A stretch of DNA of 64,000 bases from Pseudanabaena galeata CCNP1313 (GCF_029910235.1 NZ_CP112879.1:81311-145310); one strand, 5' to 3'; shown: positions 38,401-46,150, counted from the stretch's first letter. The notes: generated by a model not told the origin, from the letters alone. Numbers and translations: made by a program.

Positions 38401-38474
38401 GCTTGGAGCTTGATCCAAACTTTGTTGGGTTTCTCATCCCTAACAATGATAGCAATAACCTCTCTTATCCCTAA
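35409..38474 (+). CDS. Large membrane-anchored protein, unknown
   Basis: A 1,021-residue protein with four hydrophobic segments in the first 170 residues (about 12-35, 54-75, 94-115 and 128-152), then about 850 residues of soluble, helical, AT-rich-encoded sequence with no motif I recognise. The layout, a small membrane anchor followed by a very large cytoplasmic region, is common in membrane-acting defence effectors but not diagnostic. It lies 321 bases after the PIN/helical pair on the same strand with the same base composition, so it may belong to the same island. An ATG at 35439 is an alternative start. Confidence 0.6.
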   Translation: MSELYWWILEMYSLIKKSIVWFVLGLALAVCGTWFFWNNISTWFKSITPQIGFVSDVVAYQAAIIAIAIPLSFQIISQISERYQSRIIIRKIESQWHFIILMGLLFINSLLAVFLKFAIKDLDKDWHFYLAWTVLTLFVTAIVTLGYFFYDFLRYVTNTKFLIDKLFVDLERPLNIVIGKELTDKRFQKEQKKFVKSLEGIGDICVFEIKKRNSNEYIIDSLHKIKNYIEIIFRLDNIDDSQLLSISDANSKKYSIFIKAIISQLIRLREVSIEVQNVETIKFTTSNLTWLLRLLSQGKNYYDLVDTLLRAITKSQYTNQSNYQELDYTSSFMWYINIVFKNKFNIEYLSLYDENFIRSTREIISSTKTQLFSGLISMLHDGINYNSNIGNMPSNLLNRFYEIYKINRKINKNIRELILMGEQIQTLEELQECRSLYSDTKNTTKLIANDISQVRLQQDWRIFIQNNLYILIILFKDRTATKDIISKMFVKLLRIKILIYSTLSIISIYNTSHKQLEQEYDKYDQLLDKTLSSIESRFKFNHLIDLIFDLGSWCIFKERFDYLDKLWNYRQPKYASANWIGSVIIPESLTTLFNMYFHTSFAERGLPIYWEDHHGSERYYDIYFLVLLLREFFNQSRQPVKNSLNNQELINRFKVLDSYHLDRIEYVVNRLISLSRDLSSIPNLFNELYFDIKQTNDIIEGSLIPFLESLKLEADKQIQELVCYQKISNTKVEEFQEDFLKGYYELVSVRNLFEVLKLCDIRLDEYVISSPDLEKISSTPNIWDKEMFFEQWYVSYGNSGINFGQSLARKEDSQLLLKIIKASVRKEMTLDEVIDSYNGKCDNLIIININSIPEQLYNNRKFQVKSSLNEIDEALELVNLSGFIGLYAYSQDHKIPIFNYYPPINPEPDIPKSALLVIDKNRLGKLVQYSPVEETTKYHQIKKHIAFNIQAFAENDTLMNEFLNISPSIDWLTEKGDKTQQENYLRSRVLIEIYERFSLELDPNFVGFLIPNNDSNNLSYP

Positions 38475-38805
38475 TTCAAGCTTGACAGAAATAGACTGAG
38501 TGCGATCGCTATCATTTGACATAATTTACTACTTACTACTCTCGATTACTAAAGCGCTAGATTTAACTCTACAAAGATTAGACCATATTTATACAAATGT
38601 AAGTAGCTAAACTACGCGCAAATCTCGAACATTCCGAACTGCGATCACCTTCGTCATTGAAATGCTGGTGAAAAGATTTTATTTCTACCTGATTGTTAAT
38701 CGGTGACTAACCCGTTATGGTCAAGGCAACGTTTTGGTAGTCATGGAGGATGGCACAGCGAAGTTTGGTCATGTCTATAGCTTCATTCTAAATCCTACGG
38801 ATTCC
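38475..38805. other. Intergenic region between the AT-rich island and the oxidoreductase genes
   Basis: No gene is supported here. The composition changes from AT-rich to the more GC-balanced backbone within this stretch. A short plus-strand open stretch (about 38717-38840, containing VLVVMEDGTAKFGHVY) reads like a protein fragment but has no start and runs into the end of the oppositely oriented dehydrogenase gene. Confidence 0.4.
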
Positions 38806-39753
38806 TTAATCCGCAATGTGCAGGACGGCTTTACCTGAATACTGGCGATCGAGTAGCTGCTGAGCGACTTCGGCAACCTTTGTCCACGAAGCTTCTATGC
38901 TAATAGGCGTGCGAATTTGACCCGTGGCAACGAGATTTCCTAACCGATTCAGCCCGATCGCTGCGGATTCCACTGCCTTTAGTTCTCGGAATAAAATCAA
39001 TCCGTACAGCTTCGCACCGCCGATACCATAAAACCGCGACGCATTGAAGGTCACTTCACCGCCACCAGAGGTTCCAAACGACACAAGTACTCCATCGGGC
39101 GCGATCAAACCGAGGGCATCGCCAAGTACTTTACCGCCCACTGATTCCGCAATCAGATGATAGGGACCAAATTTGTCATTGCTAAGGTCTTCTCCCAGCA
39201 CCACTGCATCGGCTCCAGCCGCTTTGACCAAGGCTTCATCCTCTGGTTTGCGAATATGGGCAACCACTCGCGCTCCCGATAGTTTGGCTAACTGGATCGC
39301 AAAATTGCCCACACCCCCTGTCGCCGCCGTGATTAGTACGGGCTTCTCTAACAGTGAACCGCCTTGCAAAAGCGCATGATAGGCAGTTAACCCCGCCACA
39401 GGTAATGTTGCGGCTTGGGCAAAGGAGACTGAATCAGGTAATTCTGCCAAGGTTTCGGTGGGAACTGCTACCAATTCTCCCCAAGCCCCAAAGCGCAACA
39501 AGCCCACAACCCTTGCTCCTTGATTTGGACCCGAACCATCGGCAGCAGCAGTTTCGACTACGCCAGCTAAATCCCATCCTGGTCGCCAACCTGCGTCGGC
39601 TGTGGTCGATCGCCTGACTTCTCCACGATTCAGCGAAATGGATGCCACTCGCACCAATGCTTCATGGGGGGCAGGATTAGGTGCATCGAATTCACGGAGA
39701 ACCAATCTTCCTGTAACAGTGGGATCGACGACAACGGCTCGAATTTTACTCAT
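38806..39753 (-). CDS. Zinc-independent MDR-family quinone oxidoreductase
   Basis: A 315-residue medium-chain dehydrogenase/reductase. N-terminal GroES-like domain (PHEALVRVASISLNRGEV), then the Rossmann fold with the NAD(P)-binding loop (LITAATGGVGNFAIQLAKLSGARVV). The structural and catalytic zinc cysteines of alcohol dehydrogenases are absent, so it groups with NADPH:quinone oxidoreductases. It follows a second oxidoreductase on the same strand by 17 bases. Cargo metabolism rather than plasmid function; substrate unknown. Confidence 0.85.
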   Translation of the reverse strand: MSKIRAVVVDPTVTGRLVLREFDAPNPAPHEALVRVASISLNRGEVRRSTTADAGWRPGWDLAGVVETAAADGSGPNQGARVVGLLRFGAWGELVAVPTETLAELPDSVSFAQAATLPVAGLTAYHALLQGGSLLEKPVLITAATGGVGNFAIQLAKLSGARVVAHIRKPEDEALVKAAGADAVVLGEDLSNDKFGPYHLIAESVGGKVLGDALGLIAPDGVLVSFGTSGGGEVTFNASRFYGIGGAKLYGLILFRELKAVESAAIGLNRLGNLVATGQIRTPISIEASWTKVAEVAQQLLDRQYSGKAVLHIAD

Positions 39754-39770
39754 GATGGAATTCCTCTATT

Positions 39771-40652
39771 TTATTTCTTGATTTCGTTTGCTAAGGTCGT
39801 GATGACTTGAGAGAGGGAGCGATCGCGATCGCGTTCCTCTGGAGTTTCTTTGCCGAGGGAGGTATCTTTGACTAAGCGATAGATATCTGCCGCACCTTGG
39901 AAGATATATTCCGTTAAACCCAGTGATTTAAACGTATCGGCAATCTCTTCCATTTCCCCAATCCAGCGATGCGCCTTTGGTGTCATCCCTGGAATCGTTC
40001 GGCTTAAATGGTTCAACAATCCTGATTGACTATTGGTTAGTTCCGCTTCTAAGGGAGCATCTAAGCCCAGTTCATGCGCCGCAATCAGCAGTTCAGTGCC
40101 GATCGCGGTTAATCCTTTGGTTAGGGCGGCGTAACACATCTTTAGTCCCGAAGCCTGTCCAATTTCATCGCCAATGACGCGAATATCCAGTCCATAGTCT
40201 CGCAGGGGAAGCAGTTGATTTGCGTGAGTGCCAGAGGCATAAATGCGGGTCTGGTCGGGAACCCGTGGTGGTGGACCAATAATCGATGCATCCACAAACT
40301 GCCCACCTGCTTCCGTGATAATCTGCCCAATTCGTTTAACGCGGTCGGGGGCGATCGCATTTGCATCGACATAGAGCAATGGTTTACCGACTGCCCGAAT
40401 TATTGGCGCAATTTGCTCTGCGGCTTCTGTGGCAGCAGATGGAACCAGCACCGACAGGATCAGATCGGCTTCGATTACCAGATTTTTGAGCGAGCCAACA
40501 TCCTCAATCTTTGCCTCAGCCGCTAACTGGCGCGTGCGATCGCTGCGACCGTCTAGAGCTGCCAAGGTATGCAATCCATGTTGGGAAAGCACGATGGCGA
40601 TCGCCTGTCCCATGTCACCTGGACTCAAAATGCCAACCTTTTGCAGTGTCAT
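39771..40652 (-). CDS. NAD(P)-binding dehydrogenase of the 3-hydroxyisobutyrate/6-phosphogluconate type with DUF1932
   Basis: A 293-residue protein. The N terminus (VGILSPGDMGQAIAIVLSQH) is the dinucleotide-binding loop of beta-hydroxyacid dehydrogenases, and YVDANAIAPDRVKRI and FVDASIIGPPP are conserved stretches of that fold. The C-terminal domain (GLKMCYAALTKGLTAIGTEL) matches DUF1932. Reaction unknown. It is the upstream gene of a two-gene operon with the quinone oxidoreductase. Confidence 0.8.
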   Translation of the reverse strand: MTLQKVGILSPGDMGQAIAIVLSQHGLHTLAALDGRSDRTRQLAAEAKIEDVGSLKNLVIEADLILSVLVPSAATEAAEQIAPIIRAVGKPLLYVDANAIAPDRVKRIGQIITEAGGQFVDASIIGPPPRVPDQTRIYASGTHANQLLPLRDYGLDIRVIGDEIGQASGLKMCYAALTKGLTAIGTELLIAAHELGLDAPLEAELTNSQSGLLNHLSRTIPGMTPKAHRWIGEMEEIADTFKSLGLTEYIFQGAADIYRLVKDTSLGKETPEERDRDRSLSQVITTLANEIKK

Positions 40653-40935
40653 ATAGTAATCCGCAGAAGCGAGTTTAAGTTATTTGTATCAATAATCTAC
40701 GGTAAATACTTGGAGTTATCGTAGATTACTTTGCTATGAGCCTAACACTAGATCCCGTCATGAAGCAAGCCCTAAATGGCGATCCCATTCTGCTGATGGG
40801 TACAAATCTATTGATATGGTAGCGATCGCCATTTATGGTCATCCACATGAAAAATTATGGCTTTACCGATGATTAGGTTATAGGCTCCTAATGGCTAACG
40901 TGCATTGGCAAAATGCAAAACTGTCTCATGGTAGC

Positions 40936-42453
40936 TCATACAATTTTGGCTTGTGAGTCAATACTTTGTTGCAGTGCTTGAGATCGATGCTCCCAAGCCT
41001 GCTCAAATTGTTGGATATCAAATTCGCTCAAATTGGCAAACTCAATTTCCTGCCCCTTAACCTGCAAGATAATTTGGCGATCGCCTCGTAAATTCTCAAC
41101 TGTCAGAGCATCTCCACTTCGTTGAATACGGTAAGAATTCTTGCCCGTTTCTCCAAAATTATCAGCCCCTAGCTCATTGAGGAGTTGATGGCAGAGCGCG
41201 GCGACAAGATGAGCCTTATCCATGCCTTCATGTTCTGGGGTGATTGAGATCTTATTTTCAAGCACATTCTCAGGCTGAATTGGGTTGGGTAATTGTAGAG
41301 ATCGCAGTCTTTCTAGTTCCAGCGCAAGCTCGGCAAATAAACTATCTGGTAGTCCTTCGGATGCTTGAGGAGAAGATTCTTGACTTGTCGCTTTAGAATT
41401 AGCGCCCTGCATCTTTAGAATAATTGGCATATCCCGCACTGGATCGTAACTTACCTGCAAATACTTCTGGAGTCCGCCCCAGCTAAACTCTTTTCCTAAT
41501 TCATTACCTTGAATGCTGTTATCTCCAAAACTATAGGAAATACCCTTAACCTTCTTATTGCGGGTGTATTTGACATGAGCATCCACTCCTGATTGTCGAA
41601 GCTGCTCAATAAACTGGGGCATAGCCATTCCTGCTTTTATCTGCTCCATGATTACCTGCGATATATGAGGCTTCAGGTTATAGATATTAGGTTTTACAAT
41701 TTCGCTAGCCGAAATTTCCAATTGTTTCAAAATACGCGGCAACGAGTATGCTTTGCCTATGCTTGAGCCAGACAGCCTAACTCCCTCGTATTTGTAAGCA
41801 ATGCCTCTAGGCTTGCCCTCGTGATCGCGTTCAACTTTTACGCGAATTTGATCGCGATTTAGCTGCTCTATAAAGTCTGGTAGTGACTTGGTATAAGCCA
41901 AAGCAGCACTAATCTTGTTAGCAAGTTGCTTCTTGACCGTAGGTTTGCCTGATATTCTCTCCTTTTCAATGTGGCGATAGGTTTCCTCTTGGCGATCGCT
42001 TGTCCGACTTGACGGAACTGATGCTAATCCAAAATCCATTTCCAGTTTTCGGATCGATTTTTGGCTGCGCGTCCAATCCCAGCTATCTGAGACAACGGAG
42101 CCATCCATCTTCACTCGACTGGTAACTAAATGAACATGCTCATGATTTGCTGTATCGGTGTGCTTCACAGCGACATACTGATTATTGCTAAAATCCATGT
42201 CTTTGAGATATTGGGCGATCACCTGCTGCCAAGAAGCATTGTTAAGATGTTCATCAGGACTAAGGCTGAGAGAAACATGACAAACTACTTGATTGAGCAT
42301 TGGTCGTAACTGTCGAGATAGGGAAAACTCAGTCGCAAGACTACGAGGGCTATCACCATCCATATTTGTGTCAATAATTTCTGCACCAGTTTTTTCCAGC
42401 ACATAGGACAGGCATCCCCGAAAGCCTCTACCCTTAATGATTTTACCGATCAT
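40936..42453 (-). CDS. MOBP-type relaxase/mobilization nuclease
   Basis: A 505-residue relaxase that would nick oriT and stay attached to the 5' end. Motif I holds the nucleophile Y17 (GFRGCLSYVLEK). Motif III is the histidine cluster H98-x-D, H104, H106, H108 (KHTDTANHEHVHLVTSR). An earlier segment VVCHVSLSLSPDE is typical of Pfam relaxase PF03432. The C-terminal half contains two related repeats (LPDFIEQLNRDQIRVKVERD and MPQFIEQLRQSGVDAHVKYT), each an HTH-like DNA-reading module found in cyanobacterial relaxases. The gene lies 6 bases after the MobC-like gene. Confidence 0.88.
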   Translation of the reverse strand: MIGKIIKGRGFRGCLSYVLEKTGAEIIDTNMDGDSPRSLATEFSLSRQLRPMLNQVVCHVSLSLSPDEHLNNASWQQVIAQYLKDMDFSNNQYVAVKHTDTANHEHVHLVTSRVKMDGSVVSDSWDWTRSQKSIRKLEMDFGLASVPSSRTSDRQEETYRHIEKERISGKPTVKKQLANKISAALAYTKSLPDFIEQLNRDQIRVKVERDHEGKPRGIAYKYEGVRLSGSSIGKAYSLPRILKQLEISASEIVKPNIYNLKPHISQVIMEQIKAGMAMPQFIEQLRQSGVDAHVKYTRNKKVKGISYSFGDNSIQGNELGKEFSWGGLQKYLQVSYDPVRDMPIILKMQGANSKATSQESSPQASEGLPDSLFAELALELERLRSLQLPNPIQPENVLENKISITPEHEGMDKAHLVAALCHQLLNELGADNFGETGKNSYRIQRSGDALTVENLRGDRQIILQVKGQEIEFANLSEFDIQQFEQAWEHRSQALQQSIDSQAKIV

Positions 42454-42459
42454 TCTTTC

Positions 42460-42855
42460 CTACTCCGCCTGTGGAGTTAAACCTGCGGTCGAAGTAATTT
42501 GAGAGCGAACATCGGACATTAATGAAACAAGTTGATTGAGACAACCAGATAACTTTTGAAATTCATCAAGTTGCGACTGCATAGGGCTACCCATCATCAC
42601 ACTTAAATTAGCATCGTGTGTCAACTGGTTAATGTTGGTACCAATTTTATTCAACTCAAATTTCATTTGTCCTAGCAGGTGATATGTGTCCCAATCAACG
42701 CTAGTCATTGGAGCTAGTGGTGATAGTGGCTGAAACTTAAAAACTGCATAGCGGACAAATTTACTCGATTTAACATTCAGTTTCTTGGCTTTTGCCTCCA
42801 ATACAACTTTCTCATTTTCAGTCATGCGTACCGTGAATCTAACGGATAAAGTCAT
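42460..42855 (-). CDS. mobC: MobC-like relaxosome accessory protein
   Basis: A 131-residue DNA-binding protein. A ribbon-helix-helix start (VRFTVRMTENEKVVLEAKAK) is followed by the MobC signature ELNKIGTNINQLTHDAN. MobC proteins bind next to nic and help open the strands for the relaxase. The gene starts close to the oriT-like palindrome and has AGGAA upstream of its ATG. Confidence 0.82.
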   Translation of the reverse strand: MTLSVRFTVRMTENEKVVLEAKAKKLNVKSSKFVRYAVFKFQPLSPLAPMTSVDWDTYHLLGQMKFELNKIGTNINQLTHDANLSVMMGSPMQSQLDEFQKLSGCLNQLVSLMSDVRSQITSTAGLTPQAE

Positions 42856-43064
42856 TACTGCTATTCCTAAAGTTTGTTCTGCATAAGTGCTGTTGAAAAA
42901 ATATTCAAAAACAAGAAATTCGGCGAGATGGACTCGCTAATTACAATCATAGTCTACATTTTTTTGTACAGAACAGAATTTTAAAATATTCTATTTCTAC
43001 AAAAATTTAATTCTTGCAAAATTAATTGCAAGTCAGTTTTTTTATTTGGAGTTTTGAATTTATT

Positions 43065-43095
43065 AAGGGGGAATCCAAAGGGGGGATTCCCCCTT
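43065..43095. repeat. 12-bp perfect inverted repeat beside the oriT candidate
   Basis: AAGGGGGAATCC (43065-43076) and GGATTCCCCCTT (43084-43095) pair perfectly with a 7-base loop. It could end transcription or be part of the transfer origin. It is preceded by an AT-rich stretch. Confidence 0.6.
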
Positions 43096-43106
43096 GGCAA
43101 GCGGTC

Positions 43107-43164
43107 ATGTTGCTGTCGAACAAAAATCAAACGTTAGTGCGATTTCTTGTCCGACAAGCAACAT
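43107..43164. other. Candidate origin of transfer (oriT)
   Basis: An imperfect inverted repeat, ATGTTGCTGTCGAACAA (43107-43123) and TTGTCCGACAAGCAACAT (43147-43164; one gap, one mismatch), with an inner AAATC/GATTT pair. The loop contains TTAGTGCG, which resembles the TAAGTGCG of RSF1010/IncQ nic regions. It lies about 250 bases upstream of mobC and the relaxase. Location and shape suit oriT; the nic position is inferred. Confidence 0.55.
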
Positions 43165-43217
43165 AGCTTGCTCCAAACCCCGCACACCCCTCAAACGGCG
43201 CAAACTCGTTCGCAAAA

Positions 43218-43791
43218 AGTTACAACTAATATACAGAGCGTCTACAGGAGAGTATACAGATAGTCTAACCAATCTCTATCAGAAGTCTACAAATAGTCTA
43301 CTTAACAGTCTACACAGAGACTACAAATAATCTACAGATGGTCAACCAACAGTTATCACCGAAACTAACTGTAACCTACAGCAATCTACAGGTAGTCTAC
43401 TTAACAGTCTACACAGAGACTACAATTAATCCACAGATGGTCAACCAACAGTTATCACTAAAACTAACTGTAAACAACAGGCATTCTACACAAAGTCTAC
43501 AGCAATCTACAGGTAGTCTACTTAACAATCTACATAGAGACTATTCAAAGCCTATAGATAATTAATAAAGAGGCTACTAACAGCCTACAAATAGTTATCA
43601 TAAAGTCTACTAACAGACTACATATTTTTACACAAAGTCTACAGCAATCTACAGAGAATCTACGCAGAGTCTATATGTAAATCACAAGTATTTTATGTGT
43701 GATTTTACAGGAAATTTAACTATGTTCTAAAAAGGATAAGAGCCTACAGAAAATCTATTCACAGTCTACAAACTGTCTACTCAAAGCCTAA
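43218..43791. repeat. Helically phased hexamer array (NTCTAC every 11 bp), centromere- or iteron-like
   Basis: Degenerate hexamers of the form (G/A)TCTAC start at 43240, 43252, 43263, 43285, 43296, 43308, 43319, 43330 and continue to 43669 at steps of 10-12 (mean 11) bases; weaker units hold the same phase. A second group of five sits at 43742, 43753, 43764, 43775, 43786. About 40-45 units in all. An 81-base segment is duplicated at 43294 and 43393 (about 77 of 81 identical), and a third partial copy starts at 43514. The array lies directly upstream of an StbABC-like operon; R388 StbA binds similar 11-bp-spaced direct repeats (stbDR). A replication-iteron role is the alternative. Confidence 0.8.
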
Positions 43792-44038
43792 AAAAAAAGA
43801 CTTAATCAAAAATTCTTAAGATGCAATCTGAGTAAAGGTTTCAGCAATTGCAATCAATATTCTTAAGCAAGATTACTATAAAAAAGACTTTTTATTATTG
43901 CGTTTATGGCTATGATAAACCCATCAACAAATCCAAATATTTATGGAGTCCCCAAATCAATAAATTCTCTAAATGATTTTCATCACAGCATTTGTTGTCT
44001 GAGATACCAGCCTTGTAGACAAATAATCAGCTAAAATA
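43792..44038. promoter_or_regulatory. AT-rich leader of the Stb-like operon
   Basis: This AT-rich stretch follows the array. ATTCTTAAG occurs twice (about 43810 and 43858). An inverted copy of the array hexamer, GTAGAC at 44015-44020, lies 19 bases before the first operon ATG and is a candidate autoregulatory site. No clear promoter was picked out. Confidence 0.35.
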
Positions 44039-44632
44039 ATGCCTGAAATCATTGCGTGTTCATCGGTTGTAGAGGTAGCCACAGAGCAGTTAACAGAGTT
44101 GTCTGATCGGTGGTTTGCATCTATTAAAAACAAAGATAAACTGACAAGAAAAGTAGACATCATCTCATACCTTGAGGAAGCTGTCAGAGCATTGCTTGCT
44201 TCAGGAAGTACATATAATGAAATTAGCCAAAACCTAAAAGATGAACTTCACGTCGATATCTCTGCTAAAACTATAAAGCAGTATATATGGCGAATTAACG
44301 AAAAACAAAAAAAGGGTGGGACAAAAGCTAAAACCCATACCGCTAGGGCAGAAAAGGCTTTACCGCAACACAAACCATCAGGATCTGAGCTAGCTCAACA
44401 ACCAATTACAAGTTTGTCGGATAGTATGGCTAATATCCCCTCTGCAACGGAAACTCTTACCAATGTAGAAAATAGCGATCGCTCTGAACCAATCTCAGTG
44501 GTAAAGCCAAACAGCAGTAAGGCAACCACCAAACCACAAAGTATTGTCCCGAAATCTCTCCCCGTGGAAGATGATGACGACGATGATGATTTGGCGCAAC
44601 AAAAAATCTTGAAGCACTTCAATAGATACTAG
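44039..44632 (+). CDS. StbA-like DNA-binding segregation protein
   Basis: A 197-residue protein. Residues about 35-90 form a helical domain with an HTH look (SYLEEAVRALLASGSTYNEI, DISAKTIKQYIWRI), followed by a long disordered, Ser/Thr/Pro-rich tail that ends in seven aspartates and LAQQKILKHFNRY. It is the first gene of a three-gene operon and directly follows the 11-bp array, which it would be expected to bind. In R388, StbA plus StbB secure plasmid positioning and balance transfer; the correspondence is by layout, not sequence identity. Confidence 0.6.
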   Translation: MPEIIACSSVVEVATEQLTELSDRWFASIKNKDKLTRKVDIISYLEEAVRALLASGSTYNEISQNLKDELHVDISAKTIKQYIWRINEKQKKGGTKAKTHTARAEKALPQHKPSGSELAQQPITSLSDSMANIPSATETLTNVENSDRSEPISVVKPNSSKATTKPQSIVPKSLPVEDDDDDDDLAQQKILKHFNRY

Positions 44633-44643
44633 GAGACGACATT

Positions 44644-45363
44644 ATGGCAATTATCAACCTGATCGACGGTGAAAAAGGTGGTGTGGGTAAAAGCTGGGTC
44701 GCACGCACCATGCTGCAATACCTGATCGATAACGCAATTCCCCGCGCCAGTATTGAAACAGATCGTAGTAACCCAACCGTACTCAACATTTACAAAGAAT
44801 CTAAGGCTGCTGTTTTCTCGGAAAATGAAAAAATGGCTGATGTGGCTGATGTCATTTTTGAATATGCACTCAAGAAAACGGTTGTCGTCAATTTACCCGC
44901 TCAGGCTCACCGAGCAGTGGCGAAATGGATTGACACCAAAGGATTACTGGATTTGGGCAAGGAACATGACGTGACATTTATCAAGTGGTTTGTCAGTGAC
45001 GGTGAAAGCGATTCCATTGAGCTATTCATCGAGTCGCTAGAGCATTATCAAGGCTATATCACCCATGTATTTATCAAAAATTGGGGGCGCTGTGATGAAT
45101 GGGGGTACTTCAAAGCCCACGAAGCGATCCAGAAAGCGATCTCCGAATACAACGTTGCGGTGATTGACTTTCCCAAGTTGAGTGATGGTAGGCGGATCGA
45201 AATTAACGCTAAGCGGCTCACCTTCGAGGATGCTTCCAATTACCCTGAATTTGGCATTATTGGCAGGAATCAAATCAAAACATATTTACGTGACGCTTAT
45301 AAAGCTTTTGAGTCAACTGGGCTTCTACCCAAAGCCAAACAGCTACAGGAACTGAAAGCATAG
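44644..45363 (+). CDS. ParA/MinD-type ATPase (StbB/MobD-like)
   Basis: A 239-residue P-loop protein with a deviant Walker A typical of ParA/MinD/CobQ (IDGEKGGVGKSWVAR), no recognisable N-terminal HTH. VVVNLPAQAH takes the place of the Walker B strand. Such small ATPases position plasmids (StbB of R388) or assist mobilization (MobD types). It follows the StbA-like gene by 11 bases and precedes a membrane protein by one base. Confidence 0.75.
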   Translation: MAIINLIDGEKGGVGKSWVARTMLQYLIDNAIPRASIETDRSNPTVLNIYKESKAAVFSENEKMADVADVIFEYALKKTVVVNLPAQAHRAVAKWIDTKGLLDLGKEHDVTFIKWFVSDGESDSIELFIESLEHYQGYITHVFIKNWGRCDEWGYFKAHEAIQKAISEYNVAVIDFPKLSDGRRIEINAKRLTFEDASNYPEFGIIGRNQIKTYLRDAYKAFESTGLLPKAKQLQELKA

Positions 45364-45364
45364 T

Positions 45365-46051
45365 ATGAATAGCGATCCACTGCCGAAAACCTATCTGGAT
45401 ATCGCCATCCATGACTACGATCCCGTGGTCAAAGCCAAAATCTACGAGATTGTGGCTAAGTCTGGCATTCCCCAGAACGATCCTTACATTGCAATTTTCT
45501 TGTCTAATGCCCAAGTTGCGGCAACAGTTGCCACTGCGCCAAATCTACTCCAAAGTGCCTTAGCCAAAGGCTTTGATGTTGGTATCCAAAAGTTCCGCGA
45601 CTTTCTGGCGACTCTACGCGAGACTGCGGTTAAGGAACAGGAAGTGGCGATTAGTCAGGCGATCGCGAATATCATCAAAAACAAACAGCATAAGGAATCC
45701 CAAGGTTATTGGCGGGCGATTAGCTTGCCCTTCATTGGTTTCTGTGCAGGGATGTTGATGATTGGCTTAGCGGCGGGTCTGGTTTCGGGCTTGGCGATCG
45801 CAAAACTGTTTTTACCTACACCCAGTCTAAATGCCCAATCCGCTAGGGATTTGGAGTGGGTAGCAAGTGACAACGGCAAACTTGCCAGGAATCTCGTGGA
45901 CTGGAATCAGGATATTTTGAAAACCTGCCTTCAGGATCAGCAAAACCTCAAGGAGGCTTTAATCATTCTCAATGGTAAGTATGTGACTAAAGGTTTATGT
46001 GCTCTATGGGTATTGCCTGAAACCCAGAGAGTCTATGAGGATCGCCGTTAA
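45365..46051 (+). CDS. StbC/MobE-like membrane protein, unknown
   Basis: A 228-residue protein with a helical N-terminal domain of about 110 residues and two closely spaced hydrophobic segments (about 125-158: LPFIGFCAGMLMIGL, GLVSGLAIAKLF). The C-terminal 70 residues carry two cysteines. Cyanobacterial plasmids often have such a protein after the ParA-like gene. It starts one base after the ATPase stop. Function unknown. Confidence 0.6.
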   Translation: MNSDPLPKTYLDIAIHDYDPVVKAKIYEIVAKSGIPQNDPYIAIFLSNAQVAATVATAPNLLQSALAKGFDVGIQKFRDFLATLRETAVKEQEVAISQAIANIIKNKQHKESQGYWRAISLPFIGFCAGMLMIGLAAGLVSGLAIAKLFLPTPSLNAQSARDLEWVASDNGKLARNLVDWNQDILKTCLQDQQNLKEALIILNGKYVTKGLCALWVLPETQRVYEDRR

Positions 46052-46069
46052 TTTTAGGTGCGGCAATTC

Positions 46070-46147
46070 ATGACTTAAAAAACATAATAGCTAACTTTTA
46101 CGGTCTAAAAACGTTTAAAATTTCGTAATATTTATTTTTTAAGTCAT
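46070..46147. terminator. 13-bp inverted repeat between convergent genes
   Basis: ATGACTTAAAAAA (46070-46082) and TTTTTTAAGTCAT (46135-46147) are perfect complements around a 52-base AT-rich loop between two convergent genes. A-run and T-run sit inside the stem, so it might stop transcription in both directions, though the loop is long. Confidence 0.4.
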
Positions 46148-46150
46148 CGT

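Noticed and set aside
38717..38842. Plus-strand stretch encoding TRYGQGNVLVVMEDGTAKFG and onward
   Set aside because: Reads like a protein fragment but has no start codon with context and runs into the end of the opposite dehydrogenase gene. Left as intergenic.
40737..40823. 28-codon open frame MSLTLDPVMKQALNGDPILL... between the dehydrogenase and relaxase genes
   Set aside because: Too short, no ribosome-binding site of note, and no recognisable family; could be a gene relic but nothing supports it.
43094..43565. Open frames of 75-78 codons across the hexamer array (43094-43330, 43338-43565)
   Set aside because: Their protein text (YSNLQVVYLTVYTETT) is only the translated array repeat; both overlap the oriT-like or array region and have no start signals.
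43218..43791. CRISPR array
   Set aside because: Repeats are only about 6 bp, phased at 11 bp, and no unique spacers of 30-40 bp or cas genes are present.
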